DNA from: Rhodocyclaceae bacterium
GTDB taxonomy: Bacteria > Pseudomonadota > Gammaproteobacteria > Burkholderiales > Rhodocyclaceae
Assembly: GCA_003963315.1 (NCBI GenBank)
Contig: RXJP01000146.1
Span: 1 to 40,592, forward strand
Length of the DNA stretch: 40,592 nucleotides
Reading direction: 5' to 3'
A program made the position numbers and the translations under genes. Shown piece after piece: positions 8,368 through 16,898 of the stretch (position 1 is the stretch's first letter; the number at the start of each line of letters is the position of its first letter). The notes under the pieces were generated by a model. It did no database searches. It saw only the letters and a list, made by a program, of their open reading frames with translations, and was not told the DNA's origin.

Positions 8368-8838
8368 TCAGTCAAAGCGGGCGCGCAATGCAGCCAAGTA
8401 AGCCGCCGCGCCGGCGTCTCCCTCTTGGGGCGCCCAGGTCGCCTTCTCGCTATCGGCCAAGGCGGCATAGGGTCCAGCCTTGGCTTCGAGGAACACGGTG
8501 TCAGGGGCCAGGGCGAGCACAGTGTGGAAGGTGCCGTGGGGAATATCGCAGCCCAACACTTCGCCACCGGCTTGCAGGGCCGTGCAGCGCAGGACGTTGC
8601 CGGCCACATCGAACTCCACCAGCCCCAGCGCGCCGCGCAGGACCACCATGGTTTCATCCTTGTTCGGGTCGTTATGGCGATGGGGGGCGATATAGCTGCC
8701 CGGCTGGACGGCATTGAGCAGCCGGTGGGCGGGGAATTCGTTGGCGGGATGGAAGTTGCGATTCTTGCGGCCGCGGGGCGCGGCCTTGGCTTCGGCGCTC
8801 ACTTCGTCCAGCAGGCGGGTGTCTATCAAGGGGATCAT
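8368..8838 (-). CDS. WbuC-type cupin metalloprotein
   Basis: A 156-residue protein with the WbuC-like sequence RLLNAVQPGSYIAPHRHNDP followed by DETMVVLRGALGLVEFD. The histidines and glutamate of a cupin metal site (PHRH, then DE) and the second cupin motif IPHGTFHTV are present. WbuC relatives occur in polysaccharide gene clusters and also alone; the function is not known here. Its ATG overlaps the dnaE stop (8835-8838), so translation is probably coupled to dnaE. There is no sugar-polymer gene nearby. Confidence 0.8.
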   Translation of the reverse strand: MIPLIDTRLLDEVSAEAKAAPRGRKNRNFHPANEFPAHRLLNAVQPGSYIAPHRHNDPNKDETMVVLRGALGLVEFDVAGNVLRCTALQAGGEVLGCDIPHGTFHTVLALAPDTVFLEAKAGPYAALADSEKATWAPQEGDAGAAAYLAALRARFD

Positions 8839-11800
8839 GCGTAAACCACTTTCACGTTGTCGGGGGTGAGCCAGTCGTTCAGTTCCGCCAGCAGGGCGTC
8901 GTCCAGGCGCACGCGCCAGGCATCGGAGAGGTTCATCTCGGCCTTGGCATCCTGGTTGTGATAGCTCAAACGGACGAGGCACGGCCCCTGGCGATAAGGA
9001 TCGAGCACGCTTTGCAATTTGCGCGCATCGGCTTTGCCGTTGAGGGAAAGATGCAGGCGGCGGGCGAAGCGGCCGCGGGCTTCGCCCAAGGTGATGAGTT
9101 TGTCCGCCGTCACCCGCAGGCCGCCGCTGAAGGCGTCTTCCTGCACTTTGCCCTCCACCAGCAGCAGGTCGTCTTCCTTGATCTTGGCCCGTTCGGCGTC
9201 CCACAGTTCGTTGTACACCACCACTTCCAGTTGGGCGCTGCCGTCGTCCAGGGTCATGATGCACATCTTGCCGCGGCGGCCCATCTGGGTACGGGTGGAC
9301 AACACCACGCCGGCCATCAGCGCCAGATCCTTCTGGGGCGCGAGCTGGCCCAGGCCGCGCTTGACGAAGGTGGACAACTCCTTGCGATAGGCGTTGAAGG
9401 GATGGCCGGAGAGGAAGAAGCCCAGGGCCTGCTTTTCGTTGAGCAATTGCTCCCGCTCGCTCCAAGGCGGCACGTCGACATAGTGTTCGCTATCGTCGGC
9501 CACATCGCCAGCCCCCAGGTCGAACAGGCCGCCCTGGAGGGCGTTGCGCTCGGCCTGCTCCGCCAGTTCCAGGGCCGCACCGACGGAGGCCAGCATCTTG
9601 TGGCGGTCCGCCTGCCCGGCGGCGGTTTGCGGAGCGATGGCGTCGAAAGCGCCGGCCTTGATCAGGGCTTCGATGACGCGGCGGTTGACCGTGCGTTTGT
9701 CCACCCGCTTGCAGAAATCGAACAGGTCCTTGAAGGCCCCGCCCTCCTGGCGCGCCTTGAGGATGGCGGTGAGCGCCGATTCGCCGGTGCCCTTGATGGC
9801 CCCCAGGCCGTAGCGGATGGTCTTGCCGTCCACCGGCATGAAACGCACGCCGCCGCTGTTGATATCCGGCGGCAGGAAGGAAAGACCGCTGTCCTTGCCG
9901 TCCTTGAAGAAGAACTGCACCTTGTCCGTGTCGGCCATTTCCGAGGACAGGGTGGCAGCCATGAAACTGGCCGGGTGGTGGCACTTGAGCCAGGCCGTGT
10001 GGTACGCCACCAGGGAATAGGCGGCGGCGTGGGATTTGTTGAAGCCGTAGCCGGCGAACTTGTCGATGTAGTCGAAGATCTCGTTGGCGGTCTCGGCGGT
10101 GATGCCCTGCTTGCCCGCGCCTTCGATGAACACCTCGCGCTGCTTGGCCATTTCCTCGGGCTTCTTCTTGCCCATGGCCCGGCGCAGCATATCGGCGCCG
10201 CCCAGGGAATAACCCGCCACCACCTGGGCGGTCTGCATCACCTGCTCCTGGTACACCATGATGCCGTAGGTGGTGGCCAGCACCTTCTCCAGGGAAGGCG
10301 TGAGGTAAGTGACCTTCTCGCGCCCGTGCTTACGGTTGATGAAGCTGGGGATCAGGTCCATGGGACCCGGCCGATAGAGGGCGTTGAGGGCGATCAGGTC
10401 TTCCAGGCGGTCGGGCCTGGCCTGCACCAGCATATCCTTCATGCCCCGGGATTCGAACTGGAACACCGCCGTGGTGTTGGCATTGCGGAACACGCTCTCG
10501 TACACCGCCTGGTCGTCCAGGGGCAGCTTTTCCAGCACCACATCGCCGCCTTCGATGCTGTTGGCGAAGTCCACCGCTTCGTTGAGGATGGTCAGGGTGC
10601 GCAGACCGAGGAAGTCGAACTTCACCAGACCGGCCTTTTCCACATCATCCTTGTCGAACTGGCTCACCACCGAAGTGCTGCCGTCGGCGGAATAGAGCGG
10701 GCAGAAGTCGGTGAGCTTGCCCGGCGCGATCAATACGCCGCCGGCATGCATGCCGACGTTGCGGGTCATGCCCTCGAGACGGATGGCCAGGTCCCACAGT
10801 TGGCCGATTTCCTCTTCGTTCTGCACCCGCTCACGGATCTGCGGTTCCTTTTCCAGCGCTGTCTTGAGGTCGATGCCCAGTTCGTTGGGGATCAGCTTGG
10901 CGAACTGGTCCACAAAGTTGAAAGGCAGGTCGAGCACCCGGCCCACGTCGCGGATCACGGCCTTGGCCGCCATGGTGCCGAAGGTGGCGATCTGGGAAAC
11001 GCAGTGGGCGCCGTACTTGTCCTTCACGTACTGGATCACCCGGTCGCGGCCTTCCTGGCAGAAGTCCACGTCGAAGTCGGGCATGGACACCCGTTCCGGG
11101 TTGAGGAAACGCTCGAACAGCAGTTCGTAGTAGAGCGGATCGAGATCGGTAATCAGCAGCGAGTAGGCCACCAGGGAGCCGGCGCCGGAACCCCGGCCCG
11201 GCCCCACCGGCACGCCGTTGTTCTTGGACCACTGGATGAAATCGGCCACGATGAGGAAGTAGCCGGGGAAGCCCATGGACTGGATGGTCTTGATCTCGAA
11301 CTCCAGGCGCTCCTCGTAGCGGGGGCGCTGGGCCTCCCGTTCAGCTTCGTCGGGGTAGAGATGCTCGAGACGCTTCTTCAATCCGGCGCGGGATTCGTTG
11401 GCCAGGTGCTCATCCAGGGTCACGCCGTCCGGCGTGGGAAAGTCCGGCAGGAAGTTCTTGCCCAGGGTGACGCTCAGGTTGCAGCGCTTGGCGATCTCCA
11501 CCGTGTTCTCGATAGCTTCCGGCAGGTCGCTGAACAGCTCGGCCATCTCGGCCTGGGTCTTGAAGTACTGCTGCTCGGTATAGGGCTTGGGGCGGCGCGT
11601 GTCGGCCAGCACATAACCTTCGGCGATGCAGACCCGGGCTTCGTGGGCGGTGAAATCGTCGCTATCGAGGAACTGGATCGGATGGGTGGCCACCAAGGGC
11701 AGGCCCAGATGGGCAGCCAAGTCGGCGGTGAGGGCGATCAAGGCTTCCTGCTGGGACTGCTGGCGATCACCGTGGGGGCGCTGCACTTCCAGGTAATAGC

Positions 11801-12308
11801 TGTCGGGGAACAGTGCCGCCCAACGCCTGGCCCGGGCCTCGGCGGCTTCCCGCTTGCCGGCCATGAGCAGGGGACCGATGTCGCCCAGGGGGCCGCCGGA
11901 GAGCGCAATGAGGCCGCTGTTGTCGCCGTTCTCCAGGGCCTGCAAGCTGATCTCGGCCTTGCCCTGGCGACGGGGCTGGAGGAAAGCTGCGGACAACACT
12001 TCGCACAGGCGCAGGTAGCCGGCGCGGTTCTTCACCAGCAGCAGGGCACGGGAAAAACTGTCGCGGCCCTGATCGCGGGCGTCTTCGTCCCGAATCCACA
12101 CATCGCAGCCGATCACCGGCTTGATGCCCTTGCCCCGGGCGCCGGTGTAGAACTTCACCATGCCGAACAAATTGGACAGGTCGGTCAGGGCCAGGGCGGC
12201 CATGCCGTCCTTGGCGGCGCGGGCCAAAGCCTCATCGATGCGGACGATGCCGTCGGTGATGGAGTATTCGGAATGGAGGCGAAGATGGACGAACTGGGGG
12301 GCGGACAT
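8835..12308 (-). CDS. dnaE: DNA polymerase III alpha subunit
   Basis: This 1157-residue protein is the replicative polymerase subunit. The N-terminal PHP domain starts HLRLHSEYSITDG. The C-family palm carries PDFDVDFC near residue 408, with catalytic aspartates, and the fingers segment GFNKSHAAAYSLVAYHTAWLK follows. An HhH region and a C-terminal OB-fold (LMAGVVLSTRTQMGRRGKM) come after. Length is normal for proteobacterial DnaE1. The ATG at 12306-12308 gives the standard N-terminus. It heads a minus-strand unit with the cupin and MaoC genes. Confidence 0.97.
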   Translation of the reverse strand: MSAPQFVHLRLHSEYSITDGIVRIDEALARAAKDGMAALALTDLSNLFGMVKFYTGARGKGIKPVIGCDVWIRDEDARDQGRDSFSRALLLVKNRAGYLRLCEVLSAAFLQPRRQGKAEISLQALENGDNSGLIALSGGPLGDIGPLLMAGKREAAEARARRWAALFPDSYYLEVQRPHGDRQQSQQEALIALTADLAAHLGLPLVATHPIQFLDSDDFTAHEARVCIAEGYVLADTRRPKPYTEQQYFKTQAEMAELFSDLPEAIENTVEIAKRCNLSVTLGKNFLPDFPTPDGVTLDEHLANESRAGLKKRLEHLYPDEAEREAQRPRYEERLEFEIKTIQSMGFPGYFLIVADFIQWSKNNGVPVGPGRGSGAGSLVAYSLLITDLDPLYYELLFERFLNPERVSMPDFDVDFCQEGRDRVIQYVKDKYGAHCVSQIATFGTMAAKAVIRDVGRVLDLPFNFVDQFAKLIPNELGIDLKTALEKEPQIRERVQNEEEIGQLWDLAIRLEGMTRNVGMHAGGVLIAPGKLTDFCPLYSADGSTSVVSQFDKDDVEKAGLVKFDFLGLRTLTILNEAVDFANSIEGGDVVLEKLPLDDQAVYESVFRNANTTAVFQFESRGMKDMLVQARPDRLEDLIALNALYRPGPMDLIPSFINRKHGREKVTYLTPSLEKVLATTYGIMVYQEQVMQTAQVVAGYSLGGADMLRRAMGKKKPEEMAKQREVFIEGAGKQGITAETANEIFDYIDKFAGYGFNKSHAAAYSLVAYHTAWLKCHHPASFMAATLSSEMADTDKVQFFFKDGKDSGLSFLPPDINSGGVRFMPVDGKTIRYGLGAIKGTGESALTAILKARQEGGAFKDLFDFCKRVDKRTVNRRVIEALIKAGAFDAIAPQTAAGQADRHKMLASVGAALELAEQAERNALQGGLFDLGAGDVADDSEHYVDVPPWSEREQLLNEKQALGFFLSGHPFNAYRKELSTFVKRGLGQLAPQKDLALMAGVVLSTRTQMGRRGKMCIMTLDDGSAQLEVVVYNELWDAERAKIKEDDLLLVEGKVQEDAFSGGLRVTADKLITLGEARGRFARRLHLSLNGKADARKLQSVLDPYRQGPCLVRLSYHNQDAKAEMNLSDAWRVRLDDALLAELNDWLTPDNVKVVYA

Positions 12309-12628
12309 AGGGCGGGATTTTATCGCTCCCAGTTCGCCCCGCCTGGCAAATTATTCACCGGCCGGGATGGCGGGTGCAGGCAGGCACCGTCGCGACGGCT
12401 TAACCACCAAGGACACCAAGTTCGCCAAGAGGCGCCCAGAAAATCAAATGCAAATAATCTTTGGCAACACTGAACAAGTCTGTCCGCGTTGAGCCTTTCG
12501 AATCTCAGCCTGAACGGTGCTGGCTTAATCAGCGCTTTTCTTTCTGCCGTGCTTGGTGCGCCTTGGTGAACTTGGCGCCCTGGGTGATTTCATCATCGCC
12601 TATCGCCACACCCCGCCACAACCCAACC
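12309..12628. other. 320-bp gene-free stretch between dnaE and the flavodoxin gene
   Basis: It holds the dnaE 5' flank and a pair of imperfect inverted repeats built from CACCAAG units (separate entry). I see no credible coding sequence. The dnaE promoter must lie near 12310-12400, but no convincing -35/-10 pair is visible. Confidence 0.6.
12403..12585. repeat. Imperfect inverted-repeat element with CACCAAG units
   Basis: The left arm (12403-12436) holds ACCACCAAGGACACCAAG then TTCGCCAAGAGGCGCC. The right arm (12552-12585) is a similar sequence in reverse orientation, sharing CAAGTTC-(A/G)-CCAAG and further CACCAAG units. About 115 bp of noncoding sequence lies between them. It looks like a dispersed noncoding element. 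Copy number elsewhere is unknown. Confidence 0.5.
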
Positions 12629-13195
12629 TCAATCGCGCAATTTGGCCGCCAAGGTGGCGACGCGCTGGCCCAGGTGGGCGGCGGTCTTCAGGTCGGAATC
12701 CCGCATGGCGTCGCCCCCCTGGTCGGCGTTGGCCTGGGCCATGGCGCCGGAGAAACTGCCGAGGCGATTCAAATCATCCACGCTGCCGGTGCTGGAGTTG
12801 TTGCCGGGCATCAGGCCAAGGCTGGTCCAGATCATGCCGTGCTGGTTGGCGAAGACCATCAACTGGATCAAGGAACCCAGCTTGTCGCCGGACTGGGAAG
12901 CGGAGGTGGTGAAGCCGGCGGCCACCTTGTCCTTCCAGTTCTGGGTGAACCAGGGTTTGGAGCTGGCGTCCATGAAGGTCTTGAAGGGGGCGGACACGCT
13001 GCCCATGTAGGTGGGCGCGCCGAAGACGATGGCATCGGCGGCATCCAGATCAGCCCAGTCGGCATCGGTGATTTCGGCTACGGATACCAGGCGGGCCTCG
13101 ACGCCGGGTACCGACTTGGCACCTTCAAGAACGGCCTGGGCCTGGGTGAGGGTATGGCCGTAGCCGCTGTGGTAGGCAATGACAACCTTGGTCAT
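12629..13195 (-). CDS. Flavodoxin/WrbA-like NAD(P)H-quinone reductase family protein
   Basis: A 188-residue flavodoxin-fold protein. The N-terminal VVIAYHSGYGHT forms the FMN phosphate loop, and FGAPTYMGSVSAPFKTFMD is the second flavin-contact loop typical of WrbA and related NAD(P)H:quinone oxidoreductases. It probably uses FMN to reduce quinones by two electrons; activity is inferred. A strong AAGGAG site precedes the ATG. It is divergent from a LysR-type regulator across a short AT-rich gap, so that regulator probably controls it. Confidence 0.85.
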   Translation of the reverse strand: MTKVVIAYHSGYGHTLTQAQAVLEGAKSVPGVEARLVSVAEITDADWADLDAADAIVFGAPTYMGSVSAPFKTFMDASSKPWFTQNWKDKVAAGFTTSASQSGDKLGSLIQLMVFANQHGMIWTSLGLMPGNNSSTGSVDDLNRLGSFSGAMAQANADQGGDAMRDSDLKTAAHLGQRVATLAAKLRD

Positions 13196-13319
13196 GGAAC
13201 GCTCCTTAGGGGAAATTATGTTAATTTACTTCACAATAAAATTGAGGAATGAAGCCTACCTATAAGACACAGGTTTCATAACCGATATTTTTTAAATTTA
13301 TCGTTGAATTTAATTCATC
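13196..13319. promoter_or_regulatory. AT-rich divergent control region, reductase/LysR
   Basis: This 124-bp gap is strikingly AT-rich against its GC-rich surroundings. It contains two perfect small palindromes: AAATTA-TGT-TAATTT (13213-13227), close to the reductase ribosome site, and GAATT-T-AATTC (13306-13316), directly before the LysR start codon. Divergent LysR genes usually bind such regions; these palindromes are candidate operators. Neither has the classic T-N11-A form clearly, so assignment is tentative. Confidence 0.4.
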
Positions 13320-14234
13320 ATGAAGATATCCCTCGACGCTTTGCAATTGATGGACGCCATTGCCCTGCGCGGCAGCTTTGCCGCGGCGGCGGAGTCCCTG
13401 CACCGGGTGCCTTCGGCGGTGACCCACGCGGTGCGCAAGCTGGAGGAAGACCTGGGGGTGGCGCTCTTCATCCGGGAAGGCCGCCGCGCCGTGCTGACCC
13501 CGGCCGGTCAAGCCTTGCTGGAGGAAGGCCGGCGCCTCATCAAGGCCGCCGGGGCGCTGGAATGCCGGGTGCAGCGCGTCGCCAAGGGTTGGGAGATGGA
13601 ATTGCGCATCGCCGTGGACAGCCTCATCGACATCGCCCAGCTATTGCCCCTGGTGAAGGAATTCGATGCACTGGACAGCAGCACTCGACTGCGCTTCAGC
13701 CAGGAGGTCTTGGGCGGCGGCTGGGATGCCCTGTTCACCGGCCGCGCCGACCTGGCCCTGGGCGCCCCCGGCGACCCGCCCAGCAGCGCCGGGCTGGCCG
13801 TGCATCCCTGGGGTTCGGTTCCCTTCGTTTTCGCCATCGCGCCGGAGCATCCCCTCAATGCCTTGCCCGACCCGCTGCCCATGACGGAAATCGCCCGCCA
13901 CCGGGTGGTCGTTGTCGCCGATTCTTCCCGGGAACTGCTGGCGCGCAGCGTCGGCCTGGTGGACGGTCAGTTGACCCTGACCGTCCCCACCCTGGCCGCC
14001 AAGGCCGCTGCCCAGGCCGCCGGCCTTGGCGTGGGCCACCTCCCCATCGGCCTGGCCCGCCGCGAAGTGGCGGCCGGGCGGCTGGTGGTCCGAGAAACGG
14101 AAGGAGGACACGTCCAGGACAACCTGCACCTGGCCTGGCGCACCGGCGCCTCGGGCAAGGCCCTGGATTGGTTCCGCAAGAAACTGGAGACTGCGGAATG
14201 GCGGGACCGGCTGCTGGCGGACAACCAGTCTTAA
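13320..14234 (+). CDS. LysR family transcriptional regulator
   Basis: A 304-residue regulator with an N-terminal winged helix-turn-helix ([20 protein letters not shown], then [17 protein letters not shown] and [15 protein letters not shown]) and a C-terminal periplasmic-binding-like effector domain from about residue 90. The ATG at 13320 has no clear Shine-Dalgarno sequence and abuts a palindrome, which could mean weak, autoregulated expression. The divergent flavodoxin-like reductase is the likely target, by analogy with other LysR/quinone-reductase pairs. The effector is unknown. Confidence 0.92.
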   Translation: MKISLDALQLMDAIALRGSFAAAAESLHRVPSAVTHAVRKLEEDLGVALFIREGRRAVLTPAGQALLEEGRRLIKAAGALECRVQRVAKGWEMELRIAVDSLIDIAQLLPLVKEFDALDSSTRLRFSQEVLGGGWDALFTGRADLALGAPGDPPSSAGLAVHPWGSVPFVFAIAPEHPLNALPDPLPMTEIARHRVVVVADSSRELLARSVGLVDGQLTLTVPTLAAKAAAQAAGLGVGHLPIGLARREVAAGRLVVRETEGGHVQDNLHLAWRTGASGKALDWFRKKLETAEWRDRLLADNQS

Positions 14235-14242
14235 GCGCCTTT

Positions 14243-14479
14243 TCAGCCAGGCTGATCGACGAAACGCATCACCAGGCGCCGCACCCGGGGTGCGAAAACA
14301 TAAATCACCGGCAGGGCCACGGAATAGGCCACCAGCCAGGCGTGGCCCCAGCGCGTGAGGAAGTCGGGCACAAAACCGACGTTGGTCCAAGTGACGACGA
14401 AAGTCATCAAGGTCACCATGACCAGGGCCATGACGACGGAAAACGCCAAGTGGGAATAGCGGGAGGAAAGCCGGACCAT
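14243..14479 (-). CDS. DUF2798 family small membrane protein
   Basis: A 78-residue protein with two predicted transmembrane helices (about residues 11-31 and 45-62). The sequence pattern [20 protein letters not shown], then [15 protein letters not shown] and RRLV, resembles DUF2798 proteins, whose function is unknown. The ATG at 14479 is preceded by AGAGG; two TTG codons just upstream are poorer starts. It begins 9 bp after the ParA stop on the same strand, so the two are probably co-transcribed. It is convergent with the LysR gene. Confidence 0.75.
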   Translation of the reverse strand: MVRLSSRYSHLAFSVVMALVMVTLMTFVVTWTNVGFVPDFLTRWGHAWLVAYSVALPVIYVFAPRVRRLVMRFVDQPG

Positions 14480-14488
14480 CAACAACCT

Positions 14489-15127
14489 CTACAACCAGGG
14501 TTCGGGACCTTCCACCCAATCCAACAGCGGCTGCCACTGGGCCTGGTCCTGGCCGGCGCGGGAGGGGGACAGATCGAAGATGGTGAGGCCGTGGGCCGCC
14601 GCCTGGACATAGGTCTGGGTGTCGCGCAGATAGGCCAACACCGGCAATCCCTGGCTCTCGAGAAAACGCTCCAGTTGCGCCGCCGCCCGGGTGCGGGCAT
14701 CGACTCGCATGCCCACCACCGCCACATAGGCCTGATGCTTGCGGATTTCCTTCTCTTCGGCCAGGGCCTCGAGGAAATGCTGGGTGGCGAGGATGTCGAA
14801 GATGGATGGTTGCAGCGGCACGATCACCCGATCCACCATCTTCAGCACCTGGCTCAAACGCTTGCCGTGGAGCCCGGCCGGGGTATCCAGCACCGCATGG
14901 GTGGTGTCCTTGGGCGGACGGGCCGGCTTGTCCTCGTCGATCTCCCAAGTGCCGATGGGCGGCAGCGCAGGGGAACGCAGCCCGAGCCAGGCCCGGGAGG
15001 ATTGCTGGCGATCGATGTCGCCCAGCATGACCCGGCGGCCCTGGCGGGCGAAGTAGCCGGCAAGATTGGTGGCCAGGGTGCTCTTGCCCACGCCGCCCTT
15101 GGGATTCGCAATCAGGAAGGATTTCAT
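14489..15127 (-). CDS. Orphan ParA-family ATPase
   Basis: A 212-residue deviant Walker A ATPase. [24 protein letters not shown] is the P-loop region with its signature lysine, GDIDRQQS is the A-prime motif and VLDTPAG is Walker B. No parB, parS cluster, MinD-type C-terminal amphipathic helix or plasmid gene is visible nearby, so a chromosome-partition role is doubtful. ParA relatives of this size also position polar or carboxysome-like cargo. The function remains unknown. It is divergent from ubiB and followed by the small DUF2798 gene. Confidence 0.85.
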   Translation of the reverse strand: MKSFLIANPKGGVGKSTLATNLAGYFARQGRRVMLGDIDRQQSSRAWLGLRSPALPPIGTWEIDEDKPARPPKDTTHAVLDTPAGLHGKRLSQVLKMVDRVIVPLQPSIFDILATQHFLEALAEEKEIRKHQAYVAVVGMRVDARTRAAAQLERFLESQGLPVLAYLRDTQTYVQAAAHGLTIFDLSPSRAGQDQAQWQPLLDWVEGPEPWL

Positions 15128-15268
15128 CTCGACCTCGCAAAATCGGAAAGCGAAGGATACCCGGGCTGCATCTGTTTGGCTGCATCGGCTCCGGGCCGCC
15201 CGTCGGCTTTTCCCGGGGTGGGAAAGCGGGTAAAGTCGCCCCTCCGTTTTCGCTCCGCCCCCGCCTCC

Positions 15269-16807
15269 ATGCGTCTGCAGCGTCTCGCCAAGATAATCCG
15301 CGTCGGCATCGCCCACGGTCTCGACCAGATGATCCTGGAACACGAGCCCTCGGGGCACTTGGTGCGGCTGGCGCAAAAGCTCTTCTTCTGGCGCGACCTG
15401 TCCGCGCCCCCGGCGGTACGCCTGCGCCTGACCCTGGAAACCCTGGGGCCCATTTTCGTCAAGTTCGGCCAAATGCTGTCCACCCGCCGCGACCTGCTGC
15501 CGCCGGACATCGCCGACGAACTGGCGCGCTTGCAGGACCAGGTGCCGCCCTTCCCTTCCGAGCAGGCGGTGGCGCTGCTGGAAAAGAATTTCGGCAAGCC
15601 CCTAGGCGAGGTGTTCGCCAGCTTCGAGCGGGAACCCGTGGCCTCGGCCTCCGTCGCCCAAGTGCACTTCGCCGTGCTCCCCGATGGCCGCGAAGTGGCG
15701 GTGAAAATCCTCCGCCCCGGCCTGGTGCCCATCATCGAACACGACCTGGCCCTGCTCGACGCCGGGGCCATGCTCTTGGAAAAGCTCTGGTCCGACGGCA
15801 AACGCCTCAAGCCCCGGGAAGTGGTGGCCGAGTTCGACAAATACCTCCACGACGAGCTGGACCTGATGCGGGAAGCCGCCAACTGCTCCCAACTGCGGCG
15901 CAACTTCACCACCGGCGACGCCGCCTCCGGCCTGCTCAAGGTGCCCGAGGTTTACTGGGACTGGTGCAGCGAATCGGTGATGGTGATGGAACGCATGAAG
16001 GGCGTGCCCATTTCCCAGATCGAGGTGCTGCGCGAACGGGGCGTGGACATCCCGGCCCTGGCCCGGGCCGGGGTGGAAATCTTCTTCACCCAGGTGTTCC
16101 GCGACGGCTTTTTCCACGCCGATATGCATCCGGGCAATATCCAGGTGGCCACCGACGGCCCCGACAAGGGCAAGTACATCGCCCTCGATTTCGGCATCGT
16201 CGGCACCCTCAACGAAGTGGACAAGCGCTACCTGGCGCAGAACTTCCTCGCCTTCTTCCGCCGCGACTACAAGCGGGTGGCGGAGGCCCATGTGGAATCG
16301 GGCTGGGCGCCCGCAGACACCCGCATCGACGAATTCGAGGCGGCCATCCGCGCCGTCTGCGAGCCCATCTTCGACCGGCCCCTGAAGGAAATTTCCTTCG
16401 GCCGTGTGCTGCTGCGCCTGTTCCAGACTTCCCGCCGCTTCAATGTGGAAATCCAGCCGCAACTGGTGCTGCTGCAAAAGACCCTACTCAACATTGAAGG
16501 CCTGGGGCGGCAACTGGACCCCGATCTCGATTTGTGGAAAACCGCCAAGCCCTTCCTCGAGCGTTGGATGAGCGAACAAGTGGGCTGGCGCGGCCTGCTC
16601 AACAATCTGAAAAAGGAGGCGCCGCAATGGGCCTCCCTGCTGCCGGCCCTGCCGCGCCTGGCCCACCAGGCCCTGGCGGAACGGGAACCGGCGCGCCTGC
16701 TGGCGGCCCTGGAATCCCTCGAAGGCCAGGCCCGTCAGCGCAACCGCTGGCTGCTACTGATCGCCGCCTTGCTCGGCGGCATCCTGCTCACCCTGCTGGG
16801 ACGTTGA
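15269..16807 (+). CDS. ubiB: UbiB/ABC1 atypical kinase-like protein
   Basis: A 512-residue member of the ABC1/ADCK/UbiB family, required for aerobic ubiquinone biosynthesis and thought to act as an ATPase at the membrane. Visible are [20 protein letters not shown] (the KxGQ segment), the alanine-rich ASVAQVHFA loop replacing the glycine-rich loop, and [18 protein letters not shown] and LDFGIVG are the catalytic-loop and metal-binding segments. One or two C-terminal hydrophobic helices end the protein. Unlike the usual ubiE-ubiJ-ubiB operon, it stands alone here. The ATG at 15269 gives [13 protein letters not shown]; the open frame upstream is only an overlap with other genes. Confidence 0.92.
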   Translation: MRLQRLAKIIRVGIAHGLDQMILEHEPSGHLVRLAQKLFFWRDLSAPPAVRLRLTLETLGPIFVKFGQMLSTRRDLLPPDIADELARLQDQVPPFPSEQAVALLEKNFGKPLGEVFASFEREPVASASVAQVHFAVLPDGREVAVKILRPGLVPIIEHDLALLDAGAMLLEKLWSDGKRLKPREVVAEFDKYLHDELDLMREAANCSQLRRNFTTGDAASGLLKVPEVYWDWCSESVMVMERMKGVPISQIEVLRERGVDIPALARAGVEIFFTQVFRDGFFHADMHPGNIQVATDGPDKGKYIALDFGIVGTLNEVDKRYLAQNFLAFFRRDYKRVAEAHVESGWAPADTRIDEFEAAIRAVCEPIFDRPLKEISFGRVLLRLFQTSRRFNVEIQPQLVLLQKTLLNIEGLGRQLDPDLDLWKTAKPFLERWMSEQVGWRGLLNNLKKEAPQWASLLPALPRLAHQALAEREPARLLAALESLEGQARQRNRWLLLIAALLGGILLTLLGR

Positions 16808-16820
16808 GAAGGTCGAATTG

Positions 16821-16890
16821 GCCACGGGGGACACGGGGAGCACGGGGGAAAACCTTTGTATTGCCCAGTGTTCTCCGTGTCCCCCGTGGC
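16821..16890. repeat. Long inverted repeat between convergent ubiB and EAL-HDOD genes
   Basis: GCCACGGGGGACACGGGGA (16821-16839) pairs with the sequence at 16872-16890 with one mismatch over 19 bp, around a 32-nt loop. CACGGGG units are also tandemly repeated in the left arm. It lies 14 bp past the ubiB stop and 9 bp before the convergent stop. It may act as a transcription barrier, or be a dispersed repeat; no T run follows. Confidence 0.65.
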
Positions 16891-16898
16891 GAACGACT

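Noticed and set aside
8958-12473. Plus-strand open frame of 1171 codons opposite dnaE
   Set aside because: It is the antisense of dnaE, kept open by high GC. Its composition (Gly, His, Gln, Val rich) has no family resemblance, while the minus frame is unmistakable DnaE.
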